From Prosthecobacter debontii (GTDB lineage Bacteria > Verrucomicrobiota > Verrucomicrobiia > Verrucomicrobiales > Verrucomicrobiaceae), in assembly GCA_945869675.1 (NCBI GenBank), contig CAMBPS010000028.1, positions 1 through 38,422 of the forward strand: a stretch of DNA of 38,422 nucleotides, written 5' to 3'. The first letter of the stretch is position 1. Every line of letters starts with the position of its first letter. Shown here in pieces: positions 1 through 11,521 of this stretch. Under the pieces are notes generated by a model. The model ran no database searches. It was given only the letters and a program-made list of their open reading frames with translations, and was not told the origin of the DNA. The position numbers were made by a program, and so were the translations under genes.

Positions 1-1539
1 CAGATGGAGCTACGCAGTCTGATTCTAGATGATGCTTCCTCTGCACAGTGGCCTGATCCCACACCCTATTTGAACGCGCAAGCGACGAGGCGGTGCGGGG
101 ATACGGTAAGCGGTTTGGCTGGCATCCTAACATACGCCACTGGTGACTATCGTGTTCATCCCACTGCTACGGTGAATTTTGTCGATGCAAATCCACGTCC
201 GGCATTACCTCCTGCTGTGAATGGAAGGCTGAAGGTGGCAGCCATGAATGTGCTGAATTACTTCACGACTTTCGGGGGTGCCAATGATCGAGGTGCTAGC
301 AATGTAACTGAATTTGAAAGGCAAAAGGCAAAGATCATCTCCGCACTGGCGGCGTTGAATGCAGATGTTTTAGGGTTGATGGAGATTCAGAATACCAGCG
401 CAGCTGGTGTTGATCTTCTGAGTGCTTTAAATGCTGCGGTCAGTGATCCCTATGTCTTTGTGCCTGATCCTGTGGGTGGTTATCCGGTGGCTGGTGTGGC
501 GGGGGATTACATCCGCTGCGTGCTGCTGTATCGCCCATCGAGAGTGAGTCTTTTTGGCCCCTGCTACATGGATACGAATGCGGTGTGGTCCACGCCTAAT
601 CCGCTGCGTTTTCCGCAAGCGCAGGTTTTTCACGAGATCGCTACTGGCGAGAGATTGGTCGTCTGCGTGAATCATTGGAAATCGAAATCATCCTCAGGAG
701 CCACCGGTTTAAATGTGGATCAGAATGATGGCCAGGCGGCCTTCACGGAACTGCGACGACAGCAGGCTGCACGTCTGCACAGTTGGTTGCAGGGAATCGC
801 CAAATTGGTGGGTGACAACGATCTCTTAATCATGGGTGATCTGAACTGCAATGGTGAAGAAGATCCTTTAGATATTCTGCGGGCCAATGGTTGGGTAGAT
901 CAGGGGCAGCGCTTTCAGGCGGAGGATTACAGCTATCGCCTCAATGGTCAGCGCGGACGTTTGGATCACACCTTTGCTTCTGCGACCATGGGGCCGCAAA
1001 TTTTGGCTCATGATCACTGGCACATCAATGCCGATGAGCCTGCCTTTTACGATTACAACTCAGAGACTAAAAGCGCTGCACAGTTACTGATCAATGCGGG
1101 CACGCCTTTTCGTAGCAGTGATCATGACCCAATCCTCGTGGGTGTGAGTTTGATGTCACAGTCCACGACTTACGCTATGTGGCAGGCTGCGCGATTTTGG
1201 ACTTCAGCCAGCACGGCAGCCGGGGATGATCCTGATGGGGATGGGGTGCAGAACCTCATTGAATTTGTGCTCAACACGGATCCCGAGGTGCCGAGCACTG
1301 CGCAGTTGCCTCAGGTGAATCGTGTGCAGCATGAGTTACGCTTTGATTACCGTCAGCGCGTGCAGCTCAGTGGAACTCAAATCATCCCTGAATGGTCGGA
1401 AGACATGGCTTCTTGGTCGCTGATGCCAACTCCTGGCACGCTGCAAAGTCTTGATTTGCAGACAGAGCTAAAGCGCGCTGTGATATCCACCGTTGGAAAA
1501 GACCGACTGTTCCTGCGACTCAGAGTCACGGGGCCTTAG
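1..1539 (+). CDS. Secreted ExeM/NucH-like endonuclease/exonuclease/phosphatase-fold nuclease, 5' partial
   Basis: The C-terminal 512 or so residues of a large secreted nuclease. The reading frame is open at the window edge, so the signal peptide and N-terminal domains lie upstream and the first internal ATG (position 4) need not be the start. The endonuclease/exonuclease/phosphatase fold begins near residue 75 with [15 protein letters not shown]. Visible active-site elements are LMEIQN (metal-binding Glu near 127), [23 protein letters not shown] and SSDHDPI. The order and spacing match ExeM/NucH extracellular nucleases, which degrade DNA outside the cell, often for phosphate or nucleoside scavenging. 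A tail follows with an acidic [13 protein letters not shown] calcium-repeat-like element and a beta-rich end (RLFLRLRV), a pattern I associate with secreted Verrucomicrobia proteins. The 3' end overlaps the convergent coaD by 14 bases. Family is secure; substrate is inferred. Confidence 0.85.
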   Translation, partial: QMELRSLILDDASSAQWPDPTPYLNAQATRRCGDTVSGLAGILTYATGDYRVHPTATVNFVDANPRPALPPAVNGRLKVAAMNVLNYFTTFGGANDRGASNVTEFERQKAKIISALAALNADVLGLMEIQNTSAAGVDLLSALNAAVSDPYVFVPDPVGGYPVAGVAGDYIRCVLLYRPSRVSLFGPCYMDTNAVWSTPNPLRFPQAQVFHEIATGERLVVCVNHWKSKSSSGATGLNVDQNDGQAAFTELRRQQAARLHSWLQGIAKLVGDNDLLIMGDLNCNGEEDPLDILRANGWVDQGQRFQAEDYSYRLNGQRGRLDHTFASATMGPQILAHDHWHINADEPAFYDYNSETKSAAQLLINAGTPFRSSDHDPILVGVSLMSQSTTYAMWQAARFWTSASTAAGDDPDGDGVQNLIEFVLNTDPEVPSTAQLPQVNRVQHELRFDYRQRVQLSGTQIIPEWSEDMASWSLMPTPGTLQSLDLQTELKRAVISTVGKDRLFLRLRVTGP

Positions 1540-2011
1540 TTTGTTTGGCCTTCAGCGCGGCGACCACATGCGATGGCACGAACTGATTCACATTGCCGCC
1601 AAGACGGGCGATTTCCTTCACGAGGCGACTGCTGATATAGGTGAGTTCTTCTCGAGGCATGAGAAACATTGTTTCCAAATTAGGCTCCAGTTTTCGGTTC
1701 ATGAGGGCGAGTTGGAACTCGAATTCAAAATCGCTGACCGCACGCAGGCCGCGCACCAGAGCCATGGCCTGCTGCTGACGGGCAAAATCGACCAGCAGTC
1801 CATCGAAGGGCATCACCTTTAAATTGGGCAGGTGCTCGGTGGCGGCTTGGAGCAGCTCCACGCGTTCTTCGACCGTGAAGAGGCTTTGCTTGGCATTATC
1901 CCGAGCAACTGCGACGATGAGTTCGTCGAACAGGCCTGAAGCACGCTGAAGCACATCGAGGTGCCCGTTGGTGATGGGATCAAAACTTCCTGGATAAATG
2001 GCGCGGCGCAT
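1526..2011 (-). CDS. coaD: Phosphopantetheine adenylyltransferase
   Basis: The penultimate enzyme of coenzyme A synthesis, transferring AMP from ATP to 4'-phosphopantetheine to give dephospho-CoA in the cytoplasm. The 161-residue protein has the usual CoaD length. It starts with the nucleotidyltransferase signature [14 protein letters not shown] (catalytic His in the NGH motif), contains [12 protein letters not shown], and near the C-terminus has [14 protein letters not shown], the ISS[TS]-type signature. ATG at 2011 fits the family N-terminus exactly; no Shine-Dalgarno sequence precedes it. It converges on the nuclease gene with a 14-base overlap of coding ends and no room for a terminator. 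It is divergent from the NAD synthetase gene, sharing about 230 bases of upstream DNA. Confidence 0.97.
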   Translation of the reverse strand: MRRAIYPGSFDPITNGHLDVLQRASGLFDELIVAVARDNAKQSLFTVEERVELLQAATEHLPNLKVMPFDGLLVDFARQQQAMALVRGLRAVSDFEFEFQLALMNRKLEPNLETMFLMPREELTYISSRLVKEIARLGGNVNQFVPSHVVAALKAKQTKAP

Positions 2012-2238
2012 TCTGGATCGTAGCGGGTCAATGACTCAGCGCAAGGGGCTCACTGTTCCTCTGTGCTTCTGGGCAGCGGCATTGATTGGCCGAATCTCTG
2101 ATGTCCGATCATAGCGTGGAAGTGCGGATTGGATCTGCTTTGTCATCGCTTCTAGGTATCAAGTTATGGATCCACCCTGATGATTTCCTGATTAAGGTCT
2201 GGCATCGACTCAGGGTTTCCATCCTGCTGAAGTATGCT

Positions 2239-4185
2239 ATGCCTTCTTTTATGTTAGCTACGACCCAGCCAAATTTTGAATCCGAACAGCACGGTTTTGC
2301 CCGCGTTGCTGCCGTGTCGCCTGAGTTGAAGTTAGGGAATGTCTTGGCCAATCAGGCCGTTTTAATCCAAGAAATGCGGCGGCTAGCTGCTGATGGCTGC
2401 CGAATGGTGGTTTTTCCAGAACTTTGCCTAACGGGCTATTCCTGTGCGGATTTGTTCCACTTTTCGGCGTTGCAAGATCAGGCGCTGAGGGCGCTGGCTG
2501 AAATCGCGGTGGCGACTGCTGGATTGGGCTGTCTGGCGGTTGTGGGTCTGCCTTTGGCCGTGGAAAGCCGACTCTACAATGTGGCTGCCGTCATCGGTGA
2601 TGGTCACGTTTTGGGCTATGTGCCGAAGAGTTTTCTGCCGAATTCAGGCGAATTTTATGAGCGGCGCTGGTTTTCGCCTGCGGCCACGCTGCGTGCGACC
2701 TCGGTGGCCGGCGTTCCGATCGGGGTTGATCTGGTCTTTGAAGTGGCCGACCTGCCGAATTTTGTCGTGGGTGTGGAGATCTGCGAGGATCTCTGGACTG
2801 TGGTTCCGCCGTCTAGCCTAGCTGCACTTGCAGGGGCCACTGTTTTGGTGAATCCCTCGGCTAGCAACGAGGTGCTCGGAAAGGTTCAATATCGTCGTAA
2901 CTTAGTCACTCAGCAATCGGCTCGCTGTCTCGCAGCTTACGTCTATGCTAGTGCTGGGGCAGGGGAGTCATCCACGGATACGGTCTATTCGGGCCATGGT
3001 CTGGTGGCTGAGAATGGAGTGCTGCTAGGGGAATCGGAGCGATTCAGCTTTGCCACCCGTGATGTGGTCGTGGATGTGGATCTGCAGCGCCTAGCCCATG
3101 AGCGCTTGAAAAGCGCGGCATTCAGGGATGATGAAACGCGACCTGATTACCGCAAAGTTCAGGTGACTCTGGGGACTTCAGCGAAATTAAAAGAGGGCCT
3201 GCTTCGGCAAGTTTCGGCACATCCTTTTGTCCCTCCTGCCGGGGCTGATCGGCGTGCCGTGTGCGAGGAGATCTTTGCCATCCAAGCCACTGCGCTCGCC
3301 CGCCGACTGAGGCAGACAAAAAGCAAGACGGCGGTGCTAGGCCTTTCCGGCGGCCTAGACTCCACACTGGCCTTGCTGGTCATGATCGAAGCGCTTAAAC
3401 GCGCCGATATGCCCCGCAGCGCTGCTTTGACCGTCACCATGCCAGGGTTTGGCACCACCGACCGAACCAAGGGCAATGCGGAACAATTGGCAGAGGTGCT
3501 GGGCATCACGCTGCGCACGATCAGCATCCGAACCTCGGTAGAACAGCATTTTAGTGACATTGGCCATCCTGCGGGTCTGCATGACATCACCTATGAAAAT
3601 GCTCAAGCCCGAGAGCGCACTCAGGTGCTGATGGACGTGGCAAATCAAACCGGCGGCATCGTCATTGGAACTGGTGACTTATCTGAGGCCGCGCTCGGTT
3701 GGTGCACCTTCAATGGCGACCATATGAGCATGTATCATGTGAACTCTGGGGTTCCCAAGACCCTGGTGAAGTACCTGATCGATTGGTGCGCCACAGAACT
3801 TTACGCGGGGGAGGCAGGGGCCATTTTGCAGGACATCATCGATACGCCCATTTCACCCGAGCTGCTGCCCGTCGGCGCTGATGGCAAAATGGAGCAAAAG
3901 ACCGAAGACACCGTCGGCCCCTATGAGCTGCACGACTTCTTTCTTTTCCACTTCGTCCGTCATGGTTGTCCGGCCGATAAAATTCGCTATCTCGCGGCCA
4001 TCGCTTTTTCTGGTAAATATGAGGGTGCGGTGATCGACCAATGGCTGTCTCTTTTCCTGCGCCGGTTTGCTCAAAATCAGTTCAAACGCAGCTCCATGCC
4101 CGACGGTCCTAAAGTGGGTTCGGTCGCCCTTTCTCCGAGAGCCGACTGGCGAATGCCGAGTGACTTCGCTGGGCCTCTCGGGTGA
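2239..4185 (+). CDS. nadE: Glutamine-dependent NAD+ synthetase
   Basis: Makes NAD+ from deamido-NAD+, ATP and glutamine in the cytoplasm. Two domains are clear. Residues about 20-290 are a nitrilase-type glutaminase with the Glu-Lys-Cys triad (E61 in FPELCLTG, K130 in YVPKSFLPN, C182 in EICEDLW). Residues about 340-640 are the ATP-pyrophosphatase synthetase with the P-loop SGGLDS at 370-375. Ammonia released in the first domain is channelled to the second in this family. The 648-residue length matches the long, Mycobacterium-type enzymes. The frame stays open upstream to a TTG at 2086, but that extra 51-residue stretch does not look like the family N-terminus. I therefore chose ATG 2239; ATG 2251 is also possible. 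No Shine-Dalgarno sequence is seen at either. Confidence 0.95.
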   Translation: MPSFMLATTQPNFESEQHGFARVAAVSPELKLGNVLANQAVLIQEMRRLAADGCRMVVFPELCLTGYSCADLFHFSALQDQALRALAEIAVATAGLGCLAVVGLPLAVESRLYNVAAVIGDGHVLGYVPKSFLPNSGEFYERRWFSPAATLRATSVAGVPIGVDLVFEVADLPNFVVGVEICEDLWTVVPPSSLAALAGATVLVNPSASNEVLGKVQYRRNLVTQQSARCLAAYVYASAGAGESSTDTVYSGHGLVAENGVLLGESERFSFATRDVVVDVDLQRLAHERLKSAAFRDDETRPDYRKVQVTLGTSAKLKEGLLRQVSAHPFVPPAGADRRAVCEEIFAIQATALARRLRQTKSKTAVLGLSGGLDSTLALLVMIEALKRADMPRSAALTVTMPGFGTTDRTKGNAEQLAEVLGITLRTISIRTSVEQHFSDIGHPAGLHDITYENAQARERTQVLMDVANQTGGIVIGTGDLSEAALGWCTFNGDHMSMYHVNSGVPKTLVKYLIDWCATELYAGEAGAILQDIIDTPISPELLPVGADGKMEQKTEDTVGPYELHDFFLFHFVRHGCPADKIRYLAAIAFSGKYEGAVIDQWLSLFLRRFAQNQFKRSSMPDGPKVGSVALSPRADWRMPSDFAGPLG

Positions 4186-4263
4186 GGTCTTTCAGCCACT
4201 AAAAAAAGACTGTTTTTAAAGCATAAAAGCCTTTGCATGAGGTCTTAGCTTGCTACCCTGTAG

Positions 4264-6885
<2,622 letters not shown>

Positions 6886-6935
6886 TTTTTTCTCCAGCCT
6901 TACTTTCTCATCTTTAGCTTATTCGTTTTCCGTCC
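6886..6935 (+). promoter_or_regulatory. Pyrimidine-rich gyrA translation leader without Shine-Dalgarno
   Basis: The 50 bases between the gyrB stop and the gyrA ATG contain 41 pyrimidines and only 9 purines, and hold no GGAG/AGGA-like sequence. This is the translation-initiation region of gyrA and suggests initiation that does not rely on anti-Shine-Dalgarno pairing. Seen directly; the mechanism is inferred. Confidence 0.5.
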
Positions 6936-9575
6936 ATGCAAGAATCCAACACCCGTCCCATCTCTGTCGCTGACGAGGTCAAGAACTCCTTTCTTGATTA
7001 CTCGATGTCAGTCATCATCGCTCGTGCATTACCTGATGTTCGAGATGGGCTGAAACCATCTCAGCGGCGCATTCTTTATGCAATGCATGAACTCGGCCTC
7101 TATCCGCCGAAGAAGCAGATGAAGTGCGCGAAGATTTGCGGTGACACCTCGGGTAACTACCATCCGCATGGTGAGGCGGTGATTTATCCGACTCTTGTTC
7201 ACATGGGACAGCCATGGGCCATGCGTGAGACATTGATCGATCCCCAGGGAAACTTCGGTTCGGTGGAAGGTGACCCGCCAGCTGCCATGCGTTATACGGA
7301 AGCCCGTATGACGCCACTTGGTGGGACTCTCATGTCCGACATGGAAAAGGATACGGTCGATTTTGTCCCCAATTACGATGAGCGCTTAACCGAGCCAACG
7401 GTCTTCCCTGCCGCTTTCCCCAATCTGCTCGTCAACGGCGGAACCGGCATCGCCGTGGGTATGGCCACCAACATGCCGCCACATAATCTGGGCGAAATCG
7501 TCGATGGCGTCTGCGCGCAGATCGATAATCCGGCGATCACAAATACCGAACTCAGCCAGTTTATCAAAGGCCCCGACTTCCCGACAGGATGCGTCATCCA
7601 CGGGCTGGATGGAATCCGAGAATACATGGAGACGGGTCACGGTAGTGTACGTGTGCGTGGTCAGGCTGAGATCACAGAAACCAATGGTCGCGAGCAGATC
7701 ATCATCACCGAAATTCCGTACAACGTTAACCGCGCTGAGTTGGTGAAACGCATTGCTGAACTAGCCAATGAAAAGGTCATCACTGACATCGTCGCCGTTC
7801 GTGATGAATCGGATGAAAATACTCGCGTTGTCGTTGATCTGAAACGTGATGCACGTCCCCAGGTCGTGTTGAACAATCTCTACAAGTTCACCGCACTGGA
7901 AAGCAGCTTCAGCATTCACATGCTGGCCATTGATGGCGGTCGCCCCCGCGTGCTAAGCATCAGAGACGCCATCGCTTGCTACATCGAGCATCGTCGTGAG
8001 GTCATCATTCGCCGCACGAAGTTCCTTTTGAAAAAAGCGGAGCAGCAGGCCGAGAAACTGGAAGCCTACCTTCTCGCGCTCGGTCATCTCGATGACTTCA
8101 TCAAGATCATCCGTGACAGTCGCAATCGCGATGAGGCTCGTGCCGGATTAAAAGCCTACCAGTTCAGCACTGAGACCGCCATGCGTCTGGGTATCCTCAT
8201 TCGCGGACAGCCCAGTATTCAGGGTGATAGCTATGTCTTCACGGATACCCAAGTGGACCAGATTCTGGAACTCCGCCTCTATCAGCTTACGGGCATGGAG
8301 CGGGATAAGATCAAGGCCGACTACGATGAGTTGCTGGCTACGATCACCGATCTCATGGACATCCTCGCTCATGAACATCGTGTGCTCACCATCATCAAAG
8401 ATGAGCTTCATGTCATCAAATCCAAGCACGGTAATGGCCGTCTCACTCGCATCGACGCCACGGGTGGCGGTATCGAGACCATCGACCTCATTCCGAATGA
8501 TGCCAATATTGTGACGCTCACTCACTTCGGATATGTGAAGCGCACACTCACGACTGAATACCGTCTGCAAGCTCGCGGTGGCAAAGGTTTGAAGGGCATG
8601 GAAGCCCGTGAAGCCCAGTCGAAGGAAGACAAGAATGATTTTGTGGAGACGCTCTTCAGCGCCAACATGCATGACTTCCTGCTCTTCTTTACCAATACCG
8701 GACGAGTCTATGTGGAACGTGTGTATCAACTCCCGGAGGCCCCACGTACTGGCAAAGGACGCAGCATTAAAAATGTTCTCAATCTTGGCCCCGAAGAGAA
8801 GATCAACAGTGTTCTGCGTCTTGAGGCGCAAGGTGTTGAAGATGAAGCCATGTGGAGCCCCGAGAAGTTTGTGCTCTTTGCCACCCGCGACGGCACAGTT
8901 AAAAAGACTGCGCTTGATGCCTTCAAGAATTATCGCAAAGCCGGCATGATCGCCATCAATATCGAAGAGGGTAATGACCTCGTCGATGTGGTGCTCACAG
9001 ATGGTAAAAGCAATGTCTGTTTTGTTACCCATGAAGGCATGTGCCTCCAATGTGAAGAGACTGACATTCGCCCTGTGGGTCGTAACTCCATCGGTGTCCG
9101 TGGTATTCGTCTGGAAGAGGGAGACTACCTCGTCTCACTCACAGCCGTGGAGCCAAACAAACAGCTTCTTGTAGTTTCTGAAAAAGGCTTGGGCAAACGT
9201 ACACCGTTTGAAGAATACCGCCTCATCAATCGCGGTGGTAAAGGAGTGACCACTCTGAATGTCACCGAAAAAACTGGGAAAGTCGCAGCTGCCATGGCGG
9301 TGCATGACGATGACGAATTGATGCTCATCACCAGCAAGGGGCAAAATGTCCGCATCCGAGTCGGTGGTGAAAAAGGTATCCGCGAAACTGGGCGTAATGC
9401 TCAGGGCGTGAAGCTCATGGACCTGAAGAAAGATGAGACTATTCAAGACGTTGCTACCGTCATCGCCGATGAAGAAGATGAAGTCGCTGATGAGGCCACA
9501 ACGGATGAAGTCGTCACAGGCGAATCAGTCGATGTGAGCGTCACATCCGCTGACGAATCCTCAGCCGAGGCGTAA
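6936..9575 (+). CDS. gyrA: DNA gyrase subunit A
   Basis: DNA breakage-reunion subunit of gyrase; it works with the product of the upstream gyrB. In the 879-residue protein the catalytic tyrosine is Y120 (AAMRYTEARM). The winged-helix/quinolone region is HPHGEAVIYP (76-85). The C-terminal beta-pinwheel carries a GyrA box QARGGKG at 545-551, which supports a true gyrase that wraps DNA rather than ParC. The last 40 or so residues form a very acidic, Asp/Glu/Val/Thr-rich tail (from about 838), a feature known in some GyrA proteins to modulate wrapping. At the positions equivalent to E. coli S83 and D87 it has Ala and Pro. It is second in the gyrBA operon and ends at a strong intrinsic terminator. 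Confidence 0.97.
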   Translation: MQESNTRPISVADEVKNSFLDYSMSVIIARALPDVRDGLKPSQRRILYAMHELGLYPPKKQMKCAKICGDTSGNYHPHGEAVIYPTLVHMGQPWAMRETLIDPQGNFGSVEGDPPAAMRYTEARMTPLGGTLMSDMEKDTVDFVPNYDERLTEPTVFPAAFPNLLVNGGTGIAVGMATNMPPHNLGEIVDGVCAQIDNPAITNTELSQFIKGPDFPTGCVIHGLDGIREYMETGHGSVRVRGQAEITETNGREQIIITEIPYNVNRAELVKRIAELANEKVITDIVAVRDESDENTRVVVDLKRDARPQVVLNNLYKFTALESSFSIHMLAIDGGRPRVLSIRDAIACYIEHRREVIIRRTKFLLKKAEQQAEKLEAYLLALGHLDDFIKIIRDSRNRDEARAGLKAYQFSTETAMRLGILIRGQPSIQGDSYVFTDTQVDQILELRLYQLTGMERDKIKADYDELLATITDLMDILAHEHRVLTIIKDELHVIKSKHGNGRLTRIDATGGGIETIDLIPNDANIVTLTHFGYVKRTLTTEYRLQARGGKGLKGMEAREAQSKEDKNDFVETLFSANMHDFLLFFTNTGRVYVERVYQLPEAPRTGKGRSIKNVLNLGPEEKINSVLRLEAQGVEDEAMWSPEKFVLFATRDGTVKKTALDAFKNYRKAGMIAINIEEGNDLVDVVLTDGKSNVCFVTHEGMCLQCEETDIRPVGRNSIGVRGIRLEEGDYLVSLTAVEPNKQLLVVSEKGLGKRTPFEEYRLINRGGKGVTTLNVTEKTGKVAAAMAVHDDDELMLITSKGQNVRIRVGGEKGIRETGRNAQGVKLMDLKKDETIQDVATVIADEEDEVADEATTDEVVTGESVDVSVTSADESSAEA

Positions 9576-9589
9576 TCGAGTTCGCTTTG

Positions 9590-9623
9590 AAACAGGGCAG
9601 CCATCACTTGGCTGCCCTGTTTT
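9590..9623 (+). terminator. Intrinsic terminator after gyrBA
   Basis: A perfect 14-base-pair stem (AAACAGGGCAGCCA / TGGCTGCCCTGTTT) with a 5-base loop at 9604-9608, ending in TTTTC, begins 14 bases after the gyrA stop. The U-run is short but the stem is strong and GC-rich in the middle. It separates gyrBA from dsbD. Confidence 0.9.
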
Positions 9624-9628
9624 CATGT

Positions 9629-9660
9629 TGAGATCATTGCTGGAATAAAACGTGATCTCA
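9629..9660. repeat. Inverted repeat TGAGATCA-N16-TGATCTCA upstream of dsbD
   Basis: Two perfect 8-base arms (9629-9636 and 9653-9660) are separated by 16 bases and lie 22 bases before the dsbD ATG. The flanks are also similar, since CATG occurs outside both arms. It could be an operator for a dimeric regulator of dsbD or a hairpin in the 5' leader. It is distinct from the gyrA terminator just before it. Confidence 0.5.
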
Positions 9661-9682
9661 TGTCTCGTATTAGTTCAATACC

Positions 9683-11485
9683 ATGAATCATCCCGTTATT
9701 CGTTTTTTGCTGTTATCTCTCGGCCTACTTAGTTCGGCAAACGGCCAGTTCAATCCCATCGGTGGTGAAGACTCAGCCAAAGTAAAGGCTTCTATTGTCT
9801 CTGAGGTGAAGTTTGCTGTTCCAGGTCAATCTTTCCGAGTTGCCGTAAAGCTCGTTCATGAAGCGCATTGGCATACTTACGGCAAAGAGTTGCCACCAGA
9901 AGTGATCGGTAAACCCACGAAGCTGAAGTGGACATTGCCTGATGGCTGGACCGTAGAGGGGTTGCCTTGGCCAGCCACGAAAGAAGTTGATTCTACCGAT
10001 GGAAAAAAATCCCAGGGTTATGAAGGCACAGTCTATCTGCCCGCTAGGATTACGGCAGCAGGTAAGGCCGGTGATACCCAGCAAATTTCAGTCAAGGTCG
10101 ATGCTCTAGCCTGTAATCCTGAAAACTGCATGCCCGTGAAGCCCGAAGCTATGCTTTCGATTCTGCTTTCGGATAAAGTCGAGCTTGATCCTGCCTCAGT
10201 GGCTGTGTTTGGAACAATGCCACTTGTCGAGCCTGCTGCGGTCAAAGGGATGGCAGTCAAGTCTGTCGAGCGTTCCTTTTTAGGCTATTTGTTTTTTGCT
10301 TTCATCGGTGGCTTGATTCTCAACGTTATGCCATGTGTTTTTCCAGTGCTAGGCATTAAAATCATGAGTGTTGTCGAGCAGGCTGGAGAAGATAAGAAGC
10401 AGGTGCTCCTGCATGGACTCGCTTACACACTCGGGATCTTGCTCTGCTTCTGGGGACTGGGTGGTTTGGTGATTGCTCTAGGCAAGACCTGGGGCTTTCA
10501 ACTGCAATCGCCCGGCTTCGTTTATGGTCTCTGCATCTTCTTTCTCATCTTTGGTTTAAACATGGCAGGCCTGTTTGAGATTGGTGCCTCAGCTGTTGGA
10601 GTCGGTGCGGATTTGCAAGCCAAGCACGGTCTCAGCGGTTCCTTCTTCTCAGGTCTTCTTGCTACCGTTGTTGCCACACCTTGTTCCGCCCCATTCCTTG
10701 GATCAGCCTTGGGTTACACCGTGACGCTACCTGCCTTGCAAGCAATGCTCATGTTCACGATGATCGGTATCGGACTCGCGAGTCCTTTCTTGGTTCTTTC
10801 TTTGGTCCCGAGTCTAGTCTCTGCTTTGCCTCGTCCGGGTGCTTGGATGGAAAGCTTTAAGCAAGCCATGGCCTTCTTACTGTTTGGAACAGTCGCTTTT
10901 CTTGCTTGGGTGCTCACAGGAATGATTGAAGGGCAGCCTCTATTATTTCTATTTTTCAGTCTCGTCATCACCGCTCTCGGGTGTTGGATCTACGGACGCT
11001 GGTCCCTGCCACATAAGTCAGCACGCACTCGTTTGATTGCCGTGCTATTGACTCTCGCCTGCTTGGTCGGTGGCATGACTTTTGGTTGGCCAACGGTTGA
11101 GAAGAGTTCTGCTAGCGAAGCCGGTCATCTTGAGAGTGGGCTTACCTGGGAATCATGGTCGCCAGAAAAAGCCGAGAAACTGCGCGCTGAAGGCAAAGCA
11201 GTCTATATCGATTACACAGCTAAGTGGTGCTTCACCTGTCAGGTCAATAAGCGTGTTTATAAAGACGCTGCTTTGCAGAAACTCATCGCCGATAAACAAA
11301 TCGTGCTCTTGAAAGCCGACTGGACCAACGAAGACCCACGGATCACCAAAGCCTTGTCAGATCTCGGCAAAGCAGCCGTGCCAGTAAATGTACTCTATCT
11401 TCCCGGTAAGGCAGATCCTATCATTCTTCCTGAGTTACTCAGCGTGAACAATGTTTCTGATGCCTTTCATCAAGTTACCCACTGA
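9683..11485 (+). CDS. dsbD: Thiol:disulfide interchange protein DsbD
   Basis: Inner-membrane reductase that carries electrons from cytoplasmic thioredoxin across the membrane to periplasmic disulfide isomerases and cytochrome c maturation. All three DsbD modules are present in 600 residues. A signal peptide (cleavage near NGQ, residue 20-21) precedes an N-terminal alpha domain with a CNPENC pair (C144, C149). An eight-helix core (about 200-450) follows with the redox cysteines C218 (NVMPCVFPV) and C334 (ATPCSAPFLG). A C-terminal thioredoxin-like gamma domain has WCFTC (C516, C519). The gene stands alone after the gyrA terminator, with an inverted repeat in front, and converges on a haem-motif protein gene. 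A link to reducing CxxCH cysteines there is plausible but inferred. No Shine-Dalgarno sequence at the ATG. Confidence 0.95.
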   Translation: MNHPVIRFLLLSLGLLSSANGQFNPIGGEDSAKVKASIVSEVKFAVPGQSFRVAVKLVHEAHWHTYGKELPPEVIGKPTKLKWTLPDGWTVEGLPWPATKEVDSTDGKKSQGYEGTVYLPARITAAGKAGDTQQISVKVDALACNPENCMPVKPEAMLSILLSDKVELDPASVAVFGTMPLVEPAAVKGMAVKSVERSFLGYLFFAFIGGLILNVMPCVFPVLGIKIMSVVEQAGEDKKQVLLHGLAYTLGILLCFWGLGGLVIALGKTWGFQLQSPGFVYGLCIFFLIFGLNMAGLFEIGASAVGVGADLQAKHGLSGSFFSGLLATVVATPCSAPFLGSALGYTVTLPALQAMLMFTMIGIGLASPFLVLSLVPSLVSALPRPGAWMESFKQAMAFLLFGTVAFLAWVLTGMIEGQPLLFLFFSLVITALGCWIYGRWSLPHKSARTRLIAVLLTLACLVGGMTFGWPTVEKSSASEAGHLESGLTWESWSPEKAEKLRAEGKAVYIDYTAKWCFTCQVNKRVYKDAALQKLIADKQIVLLKADWTNEDPRITKALSDLGKAAVPVNVLYLPGKADPIILPELLSVNNVSDAFHQVTH

Positions 11486-11521
11486 TTGGATGAAGATTGT
11501 GTGATATGGCTACTGACCTTT

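Noticed and set aside
2086..2238. An N-terminal extension of nadE from a TTG start
   Set aside because: The extra 51 residues are unlike NAD synthetase N-termini, and ATG 2239 gives a normal length.
3159..3590. A 143-residue open frame antisense to nadE
   Set aside because: Lies opposite the conserved P-loop region of nadE; no recognisable domain.
8148..9050. A 300-residue open frame antisense to gyrA
   Set aside because: Shadow of gyrA coding; no start context and no known family features.
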